A stretch of DNA of 6,145 nucleotides from Planctomycetota bacterium (lineage in GTDB: Bacteria > Planctomycetota > Phycisphaerae > WQYP01 > JAJZKY01). Shown piece by piece: positions 4,880 to 6,145 of the stretch. Location of the stretch: positions 1 to 6,145 of the forward strand of contig JAJZKY010000303.1 of NCBI GenBank assembly GCA_021803885.1, written 5' to 3'. Numbering within the stretch: position 1 is the first letter of the stretch; each line of letters starts with the position of its first letter. The notes under the pieces were generated by a model that saw only the letters and a list, made by a program, of their open reading frames with translations, was not told where the DNA came from and searched no databases. The position numbers were made by a program, and so were the translations under genes.

Positions 4880-6024
4880 TAGCGGGGAGTGGTGGGGATC
4901 AGTTCCAGAGCTTTGGGCTTGGGCAGATGGAGCAGTTGCTGCAGAAAGGCGGTTGCGGGCCGGCACTGCTGGCGGCATGTTTGGAGGATGCTGACCAGAA
5001 CGCCCTGTGTATGTGCGCCCTTTGTTGCGATTCAGACGCAGTCCAGACGGGTCTCCAACCGGCCACGAGCAATCGCTAGTCCGCGCTCGCCAATCTGATT
5101 CCGATCCCTCCGATCCCGCAACTTCAAACTGGTTTGCAGAATCTGTTGTACCGTGCTCGGCAACGCCGCCGTTCCCGGCCGGGCCACCGCCATCATTTCG
5201 CGGCAGCGCCTGAGCAGATGCGCCATACACGTTTGGTGGGCTGCCTCTGGGTGAAGCGCCGGTAGACAGCCCATCCATCCCGCACCAGAAACCCGTCAAA
5301 GTCCGGCCCCAGAATCGCGCTTGCCTGTTCGTATCCGCGGCCCGGCTGAATGGAATACACCGTCAGTTTGTCGTTGCTGAAGGCCCACATCCACCACAGT
5401 CGCCCACCGACCTTCCAGCCGGTTTCGTCCGGTGCCACGCCGGGCGAGCCGCGAATCTGTTCTACCAGCTTTTCATAAGTAAATAGGTTGCGATTTCCGC
5501 GCTCCCAGTTGCGAAGCCGCTCCGCCCACTGCATCCGAGGTCTGGCGCGGATGCCGGCCCGGCACCCGCCGTCCGCAACGCTTGCACCGGCCCACATGAA
5601 TGCGAAACCCGATCCGTTCCACCTTGGGCTGTGGTAGCTCGGTCTGGTATTGCTTCTCGATCCTGGTCTCTTCCAACTCCCCGCCGCAGCGCGGGCAACA
5701 GCCCGGCAATTCAACTGCCAGCGTTTGTTCAATCCTAGCCGGGATCGCACGGCGATTACGGCTGCCATACCTGACTCCCGCTTTCCGCCCTGGCCTGGCT
5801 GGATCGGCCTTTGCTTCCTGACGCGAGAACGGCGCAGCCTGACGCTTGCCGGCCCGGCGCGCCTCTTCCAAGGCACGCAACAAACCTTCAACCCGGCGCT
5901 CCAGTTCCTGTACCCGACGCTCCAGTTTCTGTACCCGACGCTCCAATCGCTCCTTGGCGGACTTCAACTCCGCCACTTCTTGCCGTAGCCGAGCGTTTTC
6001 CTCCACCAGCGACTCCATGCTCAC
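4879..6024 (-). pseudogene. tnpC: IS66-family transposase (TnpC-like), degraded with internal deletions
   Basis: The frame opening at GTG 6024 (or ATG 6018) gives a Leu/Arg/Glu coiled coil (residues about 5-58), a basic region, and the IS66 zinc-finger-like segment C110-x2-C113 and C147-x2-C150. It then runs through GRHPRQTSDAV to QLGARKSQP. About 50 residues normally found next are missing, and 4 extra bases (about 5480-5490) shift the frame. The second frame carries TYEKLVEQIRGSPG, PDETGWKVGG (catalytic Asp at 5429-5427) and FDGFLVRDGWAVYRRF (second Asp at 5279-5277). Two extra bases near 5246-5248 shift it again. The third frame has AHQTCMAHLLRRCREMM, runs to RLETRLDCV, meets TGA at 5034-5032, and resumes at GAHTQGVLVSILQTCRQQ, ending at TAA 4881-4879. 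The segment carrying the catalytic Glu, normally between these blocks, is absent. The family is clear from several blocks in order, and the enzyme cannot work. Confidence 0.88.
5899..5949 (-). repeat. 21-bp tandem repeat in the IS66 coiled coil
   Basis: On the plus strand, 5899-5919 and 5920-5940 differ at one base (CTCCAGTTCC versus CTCCAGTTTC), and 5941-5949 begins a third copy. Each unit encodes one heptad (LERRVQE or LERRVQK), so the repeat extends the N-terminal coiled coil in exact seven-residue steps without breaking the frame. Confidence 0.75.
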
Positions 6025-6145
6025 TGAGTACCGATCCGCTGAATCGGAACAAGTACCTTCCGTGAGGCCGAATCAACACGCTAAACAATTACTGCTAGAT
6101 TAGAGGTGCCGGTACTTGACGAAACAGGCGGCGGTCCACGGCTCG
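6025..6145. other. Leader of the IS66 relic with inverted repeats
   Basis: CAAGTACC (6050-6057) and GGTACTTG (6111-6118) are a perfect 8-bp inverted pair. A hairpin, CCGAT (6031-6035) with ATCGG (6043-6047), lies just before the transposase start. Complete IS66 elements carry tnpA and tnpB upstream of this gene. Neither is recognisable here, though the window ends too soon to exclude them. An open frame entering from the right edge on the minus strand stops at 6097-6095 (16 codons, ending RQVPAPLI). It is too short to assign. Confidence 0.3.

Noticed and set aside
3216..6120. GTCAAGT at 3216 and the inverse at 6114-6120 as ends of a composite transposon
   Set aside because: Only 8 bases match and the adjoining sequence differs, which is too little to define terminal repeats.
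6095..6145. Tail of an upstream gene (RQVPAPLI or FVKYRHL endings)
   Set aside because: More than one frame is open for 14-16 codons at the window edge, and none can be assigned to a family.

Overview
The window looks like a decayed accessory region of a fairly GC-rich bacterial chromosome. It holds two apparently intact genes: a cytosolic sensor histidine kinase on the minus strand and a secreted lipoprotein on the plus strand. These sit among remnants of four insertion-sequence families. The host cannot be proven from this sequence. The transposase types and the Ser/Thr/Gly-linker lipoprotein suggest a soil Acidobacteriota-like organism (inference from recalled families, low to moderate confidence).

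Layout, left to right. 1-415 (minus): 5' part of an IS110-family recombinase gene, running off the left edge. It has a one-base frameshift near the start and an apparent in-frame deletion just after its DEDD catalytic residues. 416-670: probable IS110 end, with stem-loops that could belong to a bridge RNA. 671-2584 (minus): 637-residue kinase with PAS-PAS-PAS-HisKA-HATPase architecture and all catalytic boxes. 2585-2667: its upstream region. About 2668-2995 (minus): broken IS1380-like transposase fragment. About 3000-3534: gene-poor stretch with short direct repeats and several possible start sites. 3535-4614 (plus): 359-residue lipoprotein with a lipobox, a low-complexity Thr/Ser/Gly linker built from an 81-bp repeat, and a Trp-rich C-terminal domain. 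4615-4744: nothing recognisable. About 4745-4879 (minus): short IS701-like (DDE_5) transposase scrap. 4879-6024 (minus): IS66-family transposase pseudogene with two large internal deletions, two frameshifts and a stop codon. Its catalytic Glu is gone. 6025-6145: leader of that element, with an 8-bp inverted repeat.

The two intact genes do not obviously share a pathway. The kinase has no response regulator beside it, and the lipoprotein is an isolated gene between transposon scars. The most notable features are the repeated pattern of internal deletions in the transposases, the possible bridge RNA left beside a dead IS110 recombinase, and the repeat-linker lipoprotein. I found no tRNA, rRNA, CRISPR array or complete undescribed system.
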